9,942 nucleotides of DNA from Anaeromyxobacter dehalogenans (GCA_020722625.1 DYKK01000049.1:5043-14984), one strand, 5' to 3'; shown: positions 1-6,399, numbered from the stretch's first letter. The notes: generated by a model from the sequence alone, not told the origin. Made by a program: numbers and translations.

Positions 1-529
1 CGGCGAGCCCCGGGTCGAACGTCGTGATCTGAAGTTCCTTGTAAAACAAAAGTACGAGCCCGAGGTCCAGCAGGAAGATGCCGGACATCATCGCGAGGGC
101 CCGGGGTCCCAGGTCCACGCCGCCCGGCGCGAACCGCTCGAACGGGGCGAAGGCGAGTTCCCCGAGGAGGACCGAGTCCGTGTCCAGGTGCACGCGGCCC
201 GCCTCGCGGGCGATCAGGATCACGCCGATGGAGAACAGGGCCGGAAACACGAGCGCCACGGCCGAGTCCTCGCGGACGAGGCCGGTGCGGCGCAGGGCCT
301 CGATCAGGGCCACGGTCAGGACGCCGGTCGCCGCGGCCCCGAGCACCAGGACCGGTGACGCGAGGTCCTGCACGACCAGGTACGCGACCACGATCCCCGG
401 CAGGATCGCGTGGCTCACCGCGTCGCTCGTCATGGCCATGCCGCGCAGCACCAGGAAGGCGCCGGGGAGGGCGCAGGCCGCGGCGGTCACGCAGGCGATG
501 GCCAGGATCTCCCACTGGTCCGGGCTCAT
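1..529 (-). CDS. Metal (Mn/Zn/Fe) ABC transporter permease, second permease of the operon; 3' end beyond window
   Basis: Inner-membrane subunit of a metal-ion importer of the ABC-3 family (TroD/MntD/YtgD type). It starts with ATG at 529, and this start overlaps the stop of the upstream permease in an ATGA arrangement. A GAGG ribosome site sits 7 bases upstream. My translation gives 176 complete residues before the window edge. Family signatures are visible: LRGMAMTSDAVSHAILPGI near residues 29-47 (the conserved SDAVSHA segment) and LFYKELQITTFDPGLA at the end, which is the cytoplasmic coupling region of these permeases. Hydrophobic stretches at about 8-28, 41-56, 60-77 and 96-112 fit membrane segments. 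It probably pairs with the upstream permease as a heterodimer fed by the shared ATPase. The metal cannot be decided from a permease alone. The gene is cut only by the window edge and shows no internal damage. Confidence 0.9.
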   Translation of the reverse strand, partial: MSPDQWEILAIACVTAAACALPGAFLVLRGMAMTSDAVSHAILPGIVVAYLVVQDLASPVLVLGAAATGVLTVALIEALRRTGLVREDSAVALVFPALFSIGVILIAREAGRVHLDTDSVLLGELAFAPFERFAPGGVDLGPRALAMMSGIFLLDLGLVLLFYKELQITTFDPGLA

Positions 530-1653
530 ACGGCGTCCTCGTGGGGTTCTCCGACGAGTCGAGAGGCCTCCGTCGCTCCTGCGGGTGTCAGGGACCAGTG
601 GCCGTGCGGGCCTTCGCGCACGAACCCCCGGCGCTCCAGCGCGTGCAGGGAGCGATGGGCCCCGGGCAGACCCGTGACCTCGAGCATGGCCTGGTGGTGC
701 GCGTGCGCCGGGTCGTCATGTCCGCGCGCCAGGCCGGCCAGGGCCACGAGGACCCGGTCCTCCATCAGTCGCCTGCGCGCCCGCCATCGCCGGGCCGCGG
801 ACCACGCGAGCCCCCGGGCCGGCGCAAACAGGACGCTGACGAGCGCGACCGCCGTCGCGGTCAGGACGATCGCGGGCCCCGTCGGGAGGTGCGTGGATCG
901 GCTGCTGATCAGTGCCCCCGCCGTGCCGCTCGCGCCTCCGAAGACCGCGGACAGCGCCACCATGCGGCCCAGGCGGTCCGTCCACTGGCGGGCCGCGGCC
1001 GCGGGCGCCACGATCAGCGCGCTCATCAGCACGACGCCGACCGCCTGGAGGCCCAGCACGATGGTCACGACCAGGAGCCCGGTCATCAACACCTCGAGGG
1101 ACCGCACGGGGCGGCCCGTCGCGGCGGCGAACACGGGGTCGAAACTGAGGGCCTTCCAGTCCTTCCACGGCAGGAGCACGCCCGCGACCACGGCGGTCCC
1201 GACCGCGGCCATGGCCCACAGGTCCTGCTCCAGGACGGCCGCGGCCTGCCCGAACAGGAAGCGGTCCAGTCCGGCCTGGCCCGCCCCGGCGTGGCGGCGC
1301 GCGAACGTCAGGAGCACGAGCCCGACCCCGAAGAACACGGACAGCATCATGGCCAGGGCCGCGTCCTTCTTGACGCGGGTGGAGCGGACCACCGCAACGA
1401 CCAGGAGGGTCCCGATCCAGCCGGCCACGGCGGCCCCCGCGAGGATCGGCCAGGGGGCCCGGGACTCGCCCAGCAGGAACGCGAGCACGATCCCAGGCAG
1501 GGCCGCGTGCGAGACCGCGTCCGACACGAGGCTTTCCCGCCGGAGGAAGGCGAAGGAACCGACCGTGCCCGCGACGCCCCCCAGCATCAGCGACCCCAGG
1601 GCCACGGTCCTCGTCGTGTAGTCCCCGGCGATCTGTGCGAACAGCTCCGTCAC
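526..1653 (-). CDS. Metal ABC transporter permease with C-terminal winged-helix DNA-binding domain (TroC/YtgCR-like fusion)
   Basis: A 375-residue protein. Residues 1 to about 280 are an ABC-3 family metal permease: hydrophobic segments, SLVSDAVSHAALPGIVLAF at 41-59, and KALSFDPVFAAATG at 167-180, the usual cytoplasmic coupling motif. An Arg-rich stretch (288-296) follows, then a soluble tail of about 80 residues. The tail reads like a winged helix: LMEDRVLVALAGLAR, a His/Asp-rich segment GHDDPAHAHHQAM (311-323), then LPGAHRSLHALERRGFVREG and a wing GHWSLTPAGATEASRL. Permeases of this family fused to a DtxR-type repressor are known (chlamydial YtgCR), but this tail is too short for DtxR's second, metal-binding domain. 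The start is GTG, 3 bp after the ATPase stop, with AGGAGG 11 bases upstream. Whether the tail binds DNA, senses metal or only regulates the transporter is open. Confidence 0.92.
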   Translation of the reverse strand: MTELFAQIAGDYTTRTVALGSLMLGGVAGTVGSFAFLRRESLVSDAVSHAALPGIVLAFLLGESRAPWPILAGAAVAGWIGTLLVVAVVRSTRVKKDAALAMMLSVFFGVGLVLLTFARRHAGAGQAGLDRFLFGQAAAVLEQDLWAMAAVGTAVVAGVLLPWKDWKALSFDPVFAAATGRPVRSLEVLMTGLLVVTIVLGLQAVGVVLMSALIVAPAAAARQWTDRLGRMVALSAVFGGASGTAGALISSRSTHLPTGPAIVLTATAVALVSVLFAPARGLAWSAARRWRARRRLMEDRVLVALAGLARGHDDPAHAHHQAMLEVTGLPGAHRSLHALERRGFVREGPHGHWSLTPAGATEASRLVGEPHEDAV

Positions 1654-1656
1654 CTT

Positions 1657-2421
1657 CTATTCCGCCTCCTCGCCCGCCGGGGTTCCCGGGTCCTCGGGAC
1701 GCACGGTGGTCCGCCCCCCGTAGCACAGGCGGAGGTTCGCCTCGGTGAACACCTCGTTCACGGGGCCGCACGCGATGCGCCGGACGTTCAGCAACAGGAC
1801 CCAGTCGAAGTACTCACGGACCGTCTGGAGGTCGTGATGGACCACGAGCACGGTCCGTCCACGTGCCCGCAGGTCGCGCAGGCGGTCCACGATCACGCGC
1901 TCGGTCGTGGCGTCCACGCCCTGGAACGGCTCGTCCATCAGGTACACGGCCGCGTCCTGGACCAGGGCCCTGGCGAGGAACACCCGCTGCTGCTGCCCGC
2001 CGGACAGGGCGTGGATGTGGCGCGAGGCGAACGCCTCCATTCCCACCTGACGCAGGGCCTCCATCGCGGCCTCCCGGTCGGCCCGGCCCGGCAGGCGGAA
2101 CCACCGCAGCCGTCCGTATCGCCCCATGGTCACCACGTCCAGGACCGTCGCGGGGAAGTCCCAGTCCACGCTGTTCTTCTGGGGGACATAGGCGATGGAC
2201 GGCCGGGACTCGGACACGGGCCGCCCCAGGACCCGGACCCGGCCCGCGACCGGGGGGACCAGCCCCAGGATCGCCTGGATCAGCGTGGTCTTGCCCGCGC
2301 CGTTCGGCCCGACCACGGCCAGGAGCACGCCTTCCGGGACCGCGAGGTCCACGTCCCACAGGACCGCGCGCTCGCGATACGCAACCGTCAGGTCGGAGAC
2401 CTCGATGGCCGTGCTGCTCAC
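1657..2421 (-). CDS. Metal ABC transporter ATP-binding protein (TroB/MntB/YtgB type)
   Basis: Cytoplasmic ATPase that powers the two permeases; 254 residues, the usual size for the family. In order: Walker A GPNGAGKT (38-45), Q-loop in YVPQKNSVDWDFP (78-90; the Q-K-x-x-V-D-W-D-F-P form is characteristic of Mn/Zn/Fe importers), signature LSGGQQQR (139-146), Walker B VYLMDEPF (159-166) and the H-switch in VVHHDLQTV (193-201). The C-terminal tail has an FTEANL/CYGG element typical of this ATPase group. The GTG start overlaps the stop of the binding-protein gene (GTGA) and has GGAGGAG about 7 bases upstream. The same frame stays open far upstream, but that part lies inside the binding-protein gene and reads as Arg/Gly-rich noise, so it was excluded. 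Function is certain; metal specificity is not. Confidence 0.96.
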   Translation of the reverse strand: MSSTAIEVSDLTVAYRERAVLWDVDLAVPEGVLLAVVGPNGAGKTTLIQAILGLVPPVAGRVRVLGRPVSESRPSIAYVPQKNSVDWDFPATVLDVVTMGRYGRLRWFRLPGRADREAAMEALRQVGMEAFASRHIHALSGGQQQRVFLARALVQDAAVYLMDEPFQGVDATTERVIVDRLRDLRARGRTVLVVHHDLQTVREYFDWVLLLNVRRIACGPVNEVFTEANLRLCYGGRTTVRPEDPGTPAGEEAE

Positions 2422-3386
2422 GGGTCTTCTCCTCCCGGCCGCAACCCCCGGAGGATGGCGGCGACGTTGTGCCGGATCATCCCGACATAGGTGCCTTCCT
2501 GCGTGCCGGGGTCGCCCAGGGCGTCGGACAACAGCGCCTCCCCGATCGCGACCTCGAATCCCCGCGCCTGCACCGCGGCCTGGAGGGACTCGATGACCCG
2601 GGGGGACACCGACGACTCCACGAAGATCGCGGGGATGCGCCGCCGCGCGATCAGGTCCGCGACCTCCCGGATGTCGCGGACCCCGGCCTCGGCCACGGTG
2701 CTGATGCCCTGGATCCCGCGGACCTCGACGTCGTAGGCCCGACCGAAATACGCGAAGGCATCGTGGGCCGTCACCAGGACCCGCCGCTCCCTCGGGACCG
2801 CGCGCAGGCGGTCGCGGGCCTCCGCGTCCAGGCGCGCGAGTTCCGCGAGGTACGCCTCGCAGCGGGTCGCGTACCCGTCCGCCCCCGCGGGGTCCACGCG
2901 CGACAGGGCGTCGCGCACGGTGCGCGCCGCCTCCATCCACAGGGACACGTCATGCCAGACGTGCGGGTCGGGCGTCCCCCCAGGCCCCGACCGGATCAGG
3001 CGCCCCGGCGGGACACCGCTCGTGACCGCCACGCAAGGGACGCCGCGCTCCGACAGGCGTTCCAGGACCTCGGACATCCGGCCCTCGAGGTGCAGCCCCC
3101 CGTACAGGGTCAGGTCGGCCTCGCCCAAGCGGGTCACGTCTCCCTCGCTCGCCTTGAACAGGTGCGGATCCACCCCCGGACCCATCAACGCGGTCACCCG
3201 CACGCGTTCCCCGCCGACGTTGCGGGCGAGGTCCGCGATGAAACTGGTGGTCGCCACCACGTCGGGTCCCCGCGCTCCGATCCGCGGCTCCGTTCCCCGG
3301 GTCGCCCCGGAGCGGACCGCGCGCAGGGCCGCCCCCATCCCGATCACGGCGGCGAGGGCGGCCAGGAAGAGGAAGAGACGGCTCAC
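2418..3386 (-). CDS. Metal-binding periplasmic protein of the ABC importer (TroA/ZnuA-like, cluster A-I)
   Basis: A 322-residue solute-binding protein that captures a divalent metal outside the inner membrane and passes it to the permeases. After an N-terminal hydrophobic segment (4-21), the mature protein starts near DVVATTSFIADLARNVGG. Likely ligands by family alignment are H75 (VDPHLFKAS), H142 (PDPHVWHDV), H208 (TAHDAFAYFGRAYD) and D288 (LLSDALG). This His-His-His-Asp set is the TroA pattern; Mn-specific PsaA/MntC proteins have Glu at the third place. The end, GDPGTQEGTYVGMIRHN, is a strong TroA-type match. The start is GTG at 3386 with GGGGGA 6 bases upstream. No lipobox cysteine follows the hydrophobic segment and no clear signal-peptidase site is obvious, so the protein may be periplasmic or held by an uncleaved anchor. 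Zn or Mn is most likely; Fe is possible. Confidence 0.93.
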   Translation of the reverse strand: MSRLFLFLAALAAVIGMGAALRAVRSGATRGTEPRIGARGPDVVATTSFIADLARNVGGERVRVTALMGPGVDPHLFKASEGDVTRLGEADLTLYGGLHLEGRMSEVLERLSERGVPCVAVTSGVPPGRLIRSGPGGTPDPHVWHDVSLWMEAARTVRDALSRVDPAGADGYATRCEAYLAELARLDAEARDRLRAVPRERRVLVTAHDAFAYFGRAYDVEVRGIQGISTVAEAGVRDIREVADLIARRRIPAIFVESSVSPRVIESLQAAVQARGFEVAIGEALLSDALGDPGTQEGTYVGMIRHNVAAILRGLRPGGEDP

Positions 3387-3418
3387 GGACAGTCCCCCAG
3401 CGAGCGCCGGACTCCCCC

Positions 3419-3447
3419 GATATTTCGAGAATCTCGGAGAATGTCAA
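3419..3447 (-). promoter_or_regulatory. Promoter of the metal-importer operon with palindromic operator in the spacer
   Basis: On the minus strand a perfect -35 hexamer TTGACA lies at 3447-3442. At 16-17 bp spacing an AT-rich -10-like segment (AAATATC, 3425-3419) follows. It is a weak hexamer (3 of 6 either way) but the only AT-rich patch in a GC-rich region. The spacer holds the perfect palindrome CGAGA-A-TCTCG (3426-3436). The predicted transcript starts about 25 bases before the GTG of the binding-protein gene. Placement between -35 and -10 is classic for repressor control, and metal-uptake operons are commonly controlled by DtxR/MntR/Fur-family repressors. The regulator itself is not identified. 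Confidence 0.55.
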
Positions 3448-3656
3448 GCGAGGTGAGAGTCCCGGCATCCGCCCCCGAATCCCGCCGCGAAGCCGGAGGC
3501 GTCGAACGGCGGGGGGGCAGTGGCGGTGACGGGGGCGGCGATGGTGTCGGTGTCAGGGACAATGTCGGGAGGTGGCCGAAAAAAGCGGGTATCGCATCAG
3601 ACCGGTCGTGTGGGACCTGGGTTCGGACTTCCACGTTGCGTCCGGCGCCATGAAAG

Positions 3657-3676
3657 GCGCGGCTCGGAGGCCGCGC
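3657..3676. other. Hairpin 1 of a tandem pair
   Basis: Arms GCGCGGC (3657-3663) and GCCGCGC (3670-3676) pair perfectly over 7 bp around a 6-base loop. It sits 4 bases before a second, stronger hairpin. Both flanking genes point away from this site, so it does not end either of them. Confidence 0.5.
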
Positions 3677-3680
3677 AGCC

Positions 3681-3701
3681 GGCGCGAGTGAAACTCGCGC
3701 C
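3681..3701. other. Hairpin 2 of a tandem pair (perfect 9-bp stem, GAA loop)
   Basis: Arms GGCGCGAGT (3681-3689) and ACTCGCGCC (3693-3701) are perfect complements around a 3-base loop. No T-tract follows on the plus strand, and no gene upstream on either strand needs a terminator here. A REP-like palindromic element or part of a structured RNA are the main alternatives. Confidence 0.6.
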
Positions 3702-3974
3702 TCCAGGGCGCGTTCTTGAACCGACGGCGGCCTTGCAGTTCCTTTGGAGCCGCCACCGAGCGGTCGCGTCCCCAAGGAGGGTTCCTCGGGCTTTTCAGCG
3801 GCCTCTGTCGGGGGACAGGTTCAGGCACGGGGTCAGTGCCAGTGTCAGGGCCGCGTTGGACACGGGGGATGGGGCGTTGTGGCGGCCTTCGTCCCTCCTC
3901 CCCACGTCCAACCATCTCGCAGACCCCTTGCCCCCTTTCAAGATCGCGACTTGCCCGCATCGTGGTTCCCCTGG

Positions 3975-3998
3975 GGCCGTGAATTCCAATTCGCGGCC
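3975..3998. promoter_or_regulatory. 24-bp near-perfect palindrome (possible operator)
   Basis: Left arm GGCCGTGAATT (3975-3985) and right arm AATTCGCGGCC (3988-3998) are reverse complements except for one T/G position, with CC at the centre. The two-base centre is too short for a stable loop, so a dimeric DNA-binding protein site is more natural than a terminator. It lies about 165 bp upstream of the lipoprotein start, and its right arm overlaps the edge of the dispersed repeat. Confidence 0.5.
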
Positions 3999-4064
3999 AG
4001 CACGAGACCGCGACCAATCAACGTGTTCCGTCGTGCTGCCGAGATCGGGATGGCTGATCGGAGG
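3991..4064 (+). repeat. Dispersed 74-bp repeat, copy A
   Basis: Aligns without gaps to the minus strand of 9822-9895. I count 61 of 74 identical positions, including an exact 27-base run (4023-4049 against 9863-9837). The two copies point toward each other across the lipoprotein, hydrolase, pepT and HD-GYP genes. No transposase or target-site duplication is evident. On the plus strand the 12-mer CGCGACTTGCCC also occurs beside both copies (3945-3956 and 9891-9902). Confidence 0.8.
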
Positions 4065-4165
4065 CAGACGCGGTGCTTGACCCCGTCCGGGGAAACAAGG
4101 AACATGATCGGCGAACGTCGGCGGTGCTGGAGGCCGGCGGACGGATCCAGATCTGGAGGCGGATG

Positions 4166-6388
4166 ATGCGCAAGACCACGGCGTTTCCGATCATCGTGAC
4201 CCTGGGCTTGACCGCATGCCCCGGCTCGTCGACACCCGGCCTGAATGCCGTGGACGTAACCGGGGCGGACAGGGCGGCGTCGCACGACTCGAGGGACACC
4301 GGAGAACAGCCGGACGTGCCCGCCGACGACGGGGTGGACCGCGGTCCTGGTCCGGAGGACCGCCTCGACGTCGTGTCCCCGCCGGACCTGCCGCCGGAGG
4401 ACGGACGCGACCTGCCTCCCGTGCCCGACCCGGGTCCGGACCCGGCTCCGGACGCGGTCCCGGACGTCGAGGACCCCTCGGGGTTCGACCTCGCCGCGGA
4501 GGACCTCTCGACGGGCGAACCCGATGTCCCTCCGCCTCCTCCGATGCCCTGCGACCCGTGCGAGGACGATGAGGACTGCGGGGAGATGGGCCGGTGTGTG
4601 GACCTCGGATACTCGACCGCGGTGTGCGCCGAGGGGTGCGGGGCGGACATGCAGTGCCCCGCGGGTTTCCTGTGCGAGGACGTGCCCGCGGTCTCGGGCG
4701 AGATGACGAGGCAATGCGTGCCCGCGGACCGCTGCCCGTGCGGTCCGGCGCTCGATGGCGTGACCATCGCGTGCTCCCAGGTCAATGTCCACGGAACCTG
4801 TCCCGGGGTCGAGCGGTGCGACGGCGAGCAATGGCTCGCGTGCGACGCCGCCGTCCCCGCGGAGGAGGTCTGCAACAAGGACGATGATGACTGCGACGGC
4901 CAGACGGATGAGGGTTTCGGGACCCTGACGTGCGGCCTGGGCGTGTGCCATCACACGGTGGAGGTCTGCCAGGGCGGGACCCTGCACGAGTGTGACCCCA
5001 TGCAGGGCGCGCAATCCGAGGACCTGCCGGACGCGCAGGCCCTTGACACGGACTGCGACGGCGTGGACGGGACGATCTCGCAGTCGGTGTTCGTGTCCGC
5101 CACGACCGGCGACGACGCGAACCCCGGCACCATGCAACATCCGAAGAAGACGATCACCGCGGGTCTGGCCGCTGCGGTCGGGGAGGGCAAGCGCGACGTG
5201 CTCGTGTCCGAGGGCGACTACGCGGAGTCCGTGGCCCTTGTGAACGGGGTGGGTCTCCACGGCGGGTATCGCGCGGGTGAGGGCTGGCGGCGGTATCCGG
5301 ACTCGGTCGCGAGGGTCCTCGGGGGGGCGGTCGCCCTGCGGGCCGACGCGATCTCGGCGCCGACCCGCGTATCCCAGATGGTGTTCGTGGCGAAGTCCGG
5401 GAGCCAGGCCGGGGAGCACTCGATCGGGGCGTGGGTCTCGAACTGCAGCGACGGCCTCGTGTTCGAGCGATGCTGGTTTCGGCCGGGCGTCGGCGGTCCG
5501 GGGTTGCCGGGCGGGAACGGCCAGGCGGGCGCGGCCGGGGCGAACGGCGGAAGCGGCGGCAACGGGTGCGAGGGCGGCTGTTTCGGTTGCGGTCAGCCGT
5601 CCGTGGGCGGCGGCGGGGGCAGCGCGTGCGGTCGCACCGGGGGGAGCGGGGGAGCGCCGGGCTTCGACAACCAGAGCGGCAAGTCGGGACAGGACGGTTG
5701 CTGCACGACGCCCGGAGGCCCGGGAGGCGCGGAGGAAAAACCAGGCGGGCCTGGAGCGAACGGCGCGAACGGGGCGGACGGCGCCGACGGGGTCGGTGGG
5801 CAGGCGTTCCTGTCGGTGGACGAGACGGGCCTCGCGGCCGGACGGGGAGGCGACGGGGCCGAGGGCGGTCACGGTCAGGGCGGCGGAGGCGGCGGCGGCG
5901 GAGGCGGACACGGGGGACTCTGCCCCGACTACGGCGGAGCCGGCGGGGGCGGAGGCGGGGGAGGTTGCGGAGGGGCCCCCGGCCTCGGCGGAGGCCCCGG
6001 GGGGTCGTCGGTCGCGGTCGCCTTGTGGAGCAGTGCGGCCCGCTTCATCGAGTGCGCGTTCGAGGCCGCGAACGGCGGGCCGGGAGGGTCCGGAGGGGCC
6101 GGCGGCGGCGGCGGATCCGGGGGAAAGGGCGGCAAAGGCGGCGAAGAATACGACGAGGGTTCCGGCGCGGGCGGAAAGGGGGGCGACGGGGGCAAGGGCG
6201 GTCGAGGCGGTCACGGCGGCGGCGGGCCCGGGGGGTCCAGCATCGGGGTCCTGTGCGGCGGGCCGGTCGTGCCGGTCCTCGAGAGTCCCGCGTTCGCGAC
6301 GGGCTCGGCGGGCGCGGGCGGGGAGGGCCCGGGTTCCAAGGGCGAGCAGGGGATCGTGGCGGACCAGGTCGGATGCGACAAGGACTGA
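4166..6388 (+). CDS. Large surface lipoprotein: acidic/Pro stalk, Cys-rich part, metal-binding motif, glycine-rich beta-helix-like domain
   Basis: A 740-residue predicted lipoprotein. The signal peptide is MRKTTAFPIIVTLGLTAC with lipobox LTAC (Cys18). Next come an Asp/Pro-rich linker (about 29-128), a Cys-rich part (about 129-275; CDPCEDDEDCGEMGRC, then CPAGFLC) and, within it, EEVCNKDDDDCDGQTDEGF (233-251), the putative metal-binding motif common in myxobacterial outer-surface proteins. From about 307, VFVSATTGDDANPG and HPKKTITAGL match the opening of DUF1565/right-handed beta-helix proteins. From about 441, glycine-rich runs alternate with short beta-helix-like rungs. It is likely anchored to the outer membrane and exposed, with adhesion or matrix binding possible but unproven. 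ATG 4166 has GGAGG 6 bases upstream; ATG 4163 is an alternative at 3 bases. An upstream in-frame GTG (4073) would bury the signal peptide. It appears to be a single-gene unit. Confidence 0.88.
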   Translation: MRKTTAFPIIVTLGLTACPGSSTPGLNAVDVTGADRAASHDSRDTGEQPDVPADDGVDRGPGPEDRLDVVSPPDLPPEDGRDLPPVPDPGPDPAPDAVPDVEDPSGFDLAAEDLSTGEPDVPPPPPMPCDPCEDDEDCGEMGRCVDLGYSTAVCAEGCGADMQCPAGFLCEDVPAVSGEMTRQCVPADRCPCGPALDGVTIACSQVNVHGTCPGVERCDGEQWLACDAAVPAEEVCNKDDDDCDGQTDEGFGTLTCGLGVCHHTVEVCQGGTLHECDPMQGAQSEDLPDAQALDTDCDGVDGTISQSVFVSATTGDDANPGTMQHPKKTITAGLAAAVGEGKRDVLVSEGDYAESVALVNGVGLHGGYRAGEGWRRYPDSVARVLGGAVALRADAISAPTRVSQMVFVAKSGSQAGEHSIGAWVSNCSDGLVFERCWFRPGVGGPGLPGGNGQAGAAGANGGSGGNGCEGGCFGCGQPSVGGGGGSACGRTGGSGGAPGFDNQSGKSGQDGCCTTPGGPGGAEEKPGGPGANGANGADGADGVGGQAFLSVDETGLAAGRGGDGAEGGHGQGGGGGGGGGGHGGLCPDYGGAGGGGGGGGCGGAPGLGGGPGGSSVAVALWSSAARFIECAFEAANGGPGGSGGAGGGGGSGGKGGKGGEEYDEGSGAGGKGGDGGKGGRGGHGGGGPGGSSIGVLCGGPVVPVLESPAFATGSAGAGGEGPGSKGEQGIVADQVGCDKD
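5486..6352 (+). repeat. Glycine-codon low-complexity tract within the lipoprotein gene
   Basis: The coding strand is dominated by GGC/GGG/GGA codons for residues about 441-729. Within it, non-glycine segments recur and resemble each other: IGAWVSNCSDGLVFERCWF (420-438), SSVAVALWSSAARFIECAF (614-632) and SSIGVLCGGPVVPVLESPAF (691-710), each followed by a glycine-rich run. The G-rich strand contains motifs able to form G-quadruplexes (6077-6098, 6169-6198). It is part of the gene and not a mobile repeat. Confidence 0.75.
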
Positions 6389-6399
6389 CCTCGAGTCAG
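6385..6399. other. Short inverted repeat spanning two convergent stop codons
   Basis: CTGAC (6385-6389) and GTCAG (6395-6399) pair around CTCGA. Each arm contains the stop codon of one of the two converging genes (TGA at 6386-6388; TGA on the minus strand at 6398-6396). The stem is short and lacks a T-tract, so termination here is only possible. Confidence 0.35.

Larger units (their letters stand above)
3448..4165. other. Divergent intergenic region, no convincing gene
   Basis: About 720 bases between the metal operon promoter and the lipoprotein gene. Frames across it are open only because of the high GC content; none has a good start with a ribosome site or any recognisable protein. Two low-complexity stretches stand out: G-rich and GGTGTC/GTCAGG-like sequence at about 3509-3575, and GTCAGTGCCAGTGTCAGG-like sequence at about 3820-3858. 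It also contains two hairpins (3657-3701), a possible further fold at 3726-3778, a long palindrome (3975-3998) and a dispersed repeat copy (3991-4064). The lipoprotein promoter should lie here. TTGACC at 4077-4082 is a possible -35 box, but its -10 partner is poor. Confidence 0.6.

Noticed and set aside
355..2490. A 711-codon plus-strand frame across the transporter operon
   Set aside because: It is antisense to three clearly identified ABC transporter genes and has low-complexity composition.
3991..4064. A shared peptide VFRRAAEIG encoded by both repeat copies, hinting at gene remnants
   Set aside because: The exact 27-base nucleotide run explains the match. Differences between the copies are not confined to third codon positions in this frame, and no full-length family is recognisable.
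3520..4080. A possible 186-residue protein in the divergent intergenic region
   Set aside because: No ribosome site, no recognisable domain, irregular composition, and it runs through hairpins, low-complexity DNA and the dispersed repeat.
4073..4162. An earlier in-frame GTG start for the lipoprotein
   Set aside because: It would put 31 charged residues before the signal peptide, and it lacks a ribosome site, whereas GGAGG precedes ATG 4166.
5486..6352. CRISPR or satellite-like tandem array
   Set aside because: The regularity comes from glycine codons; there are no constant-length repeat/spacer units.
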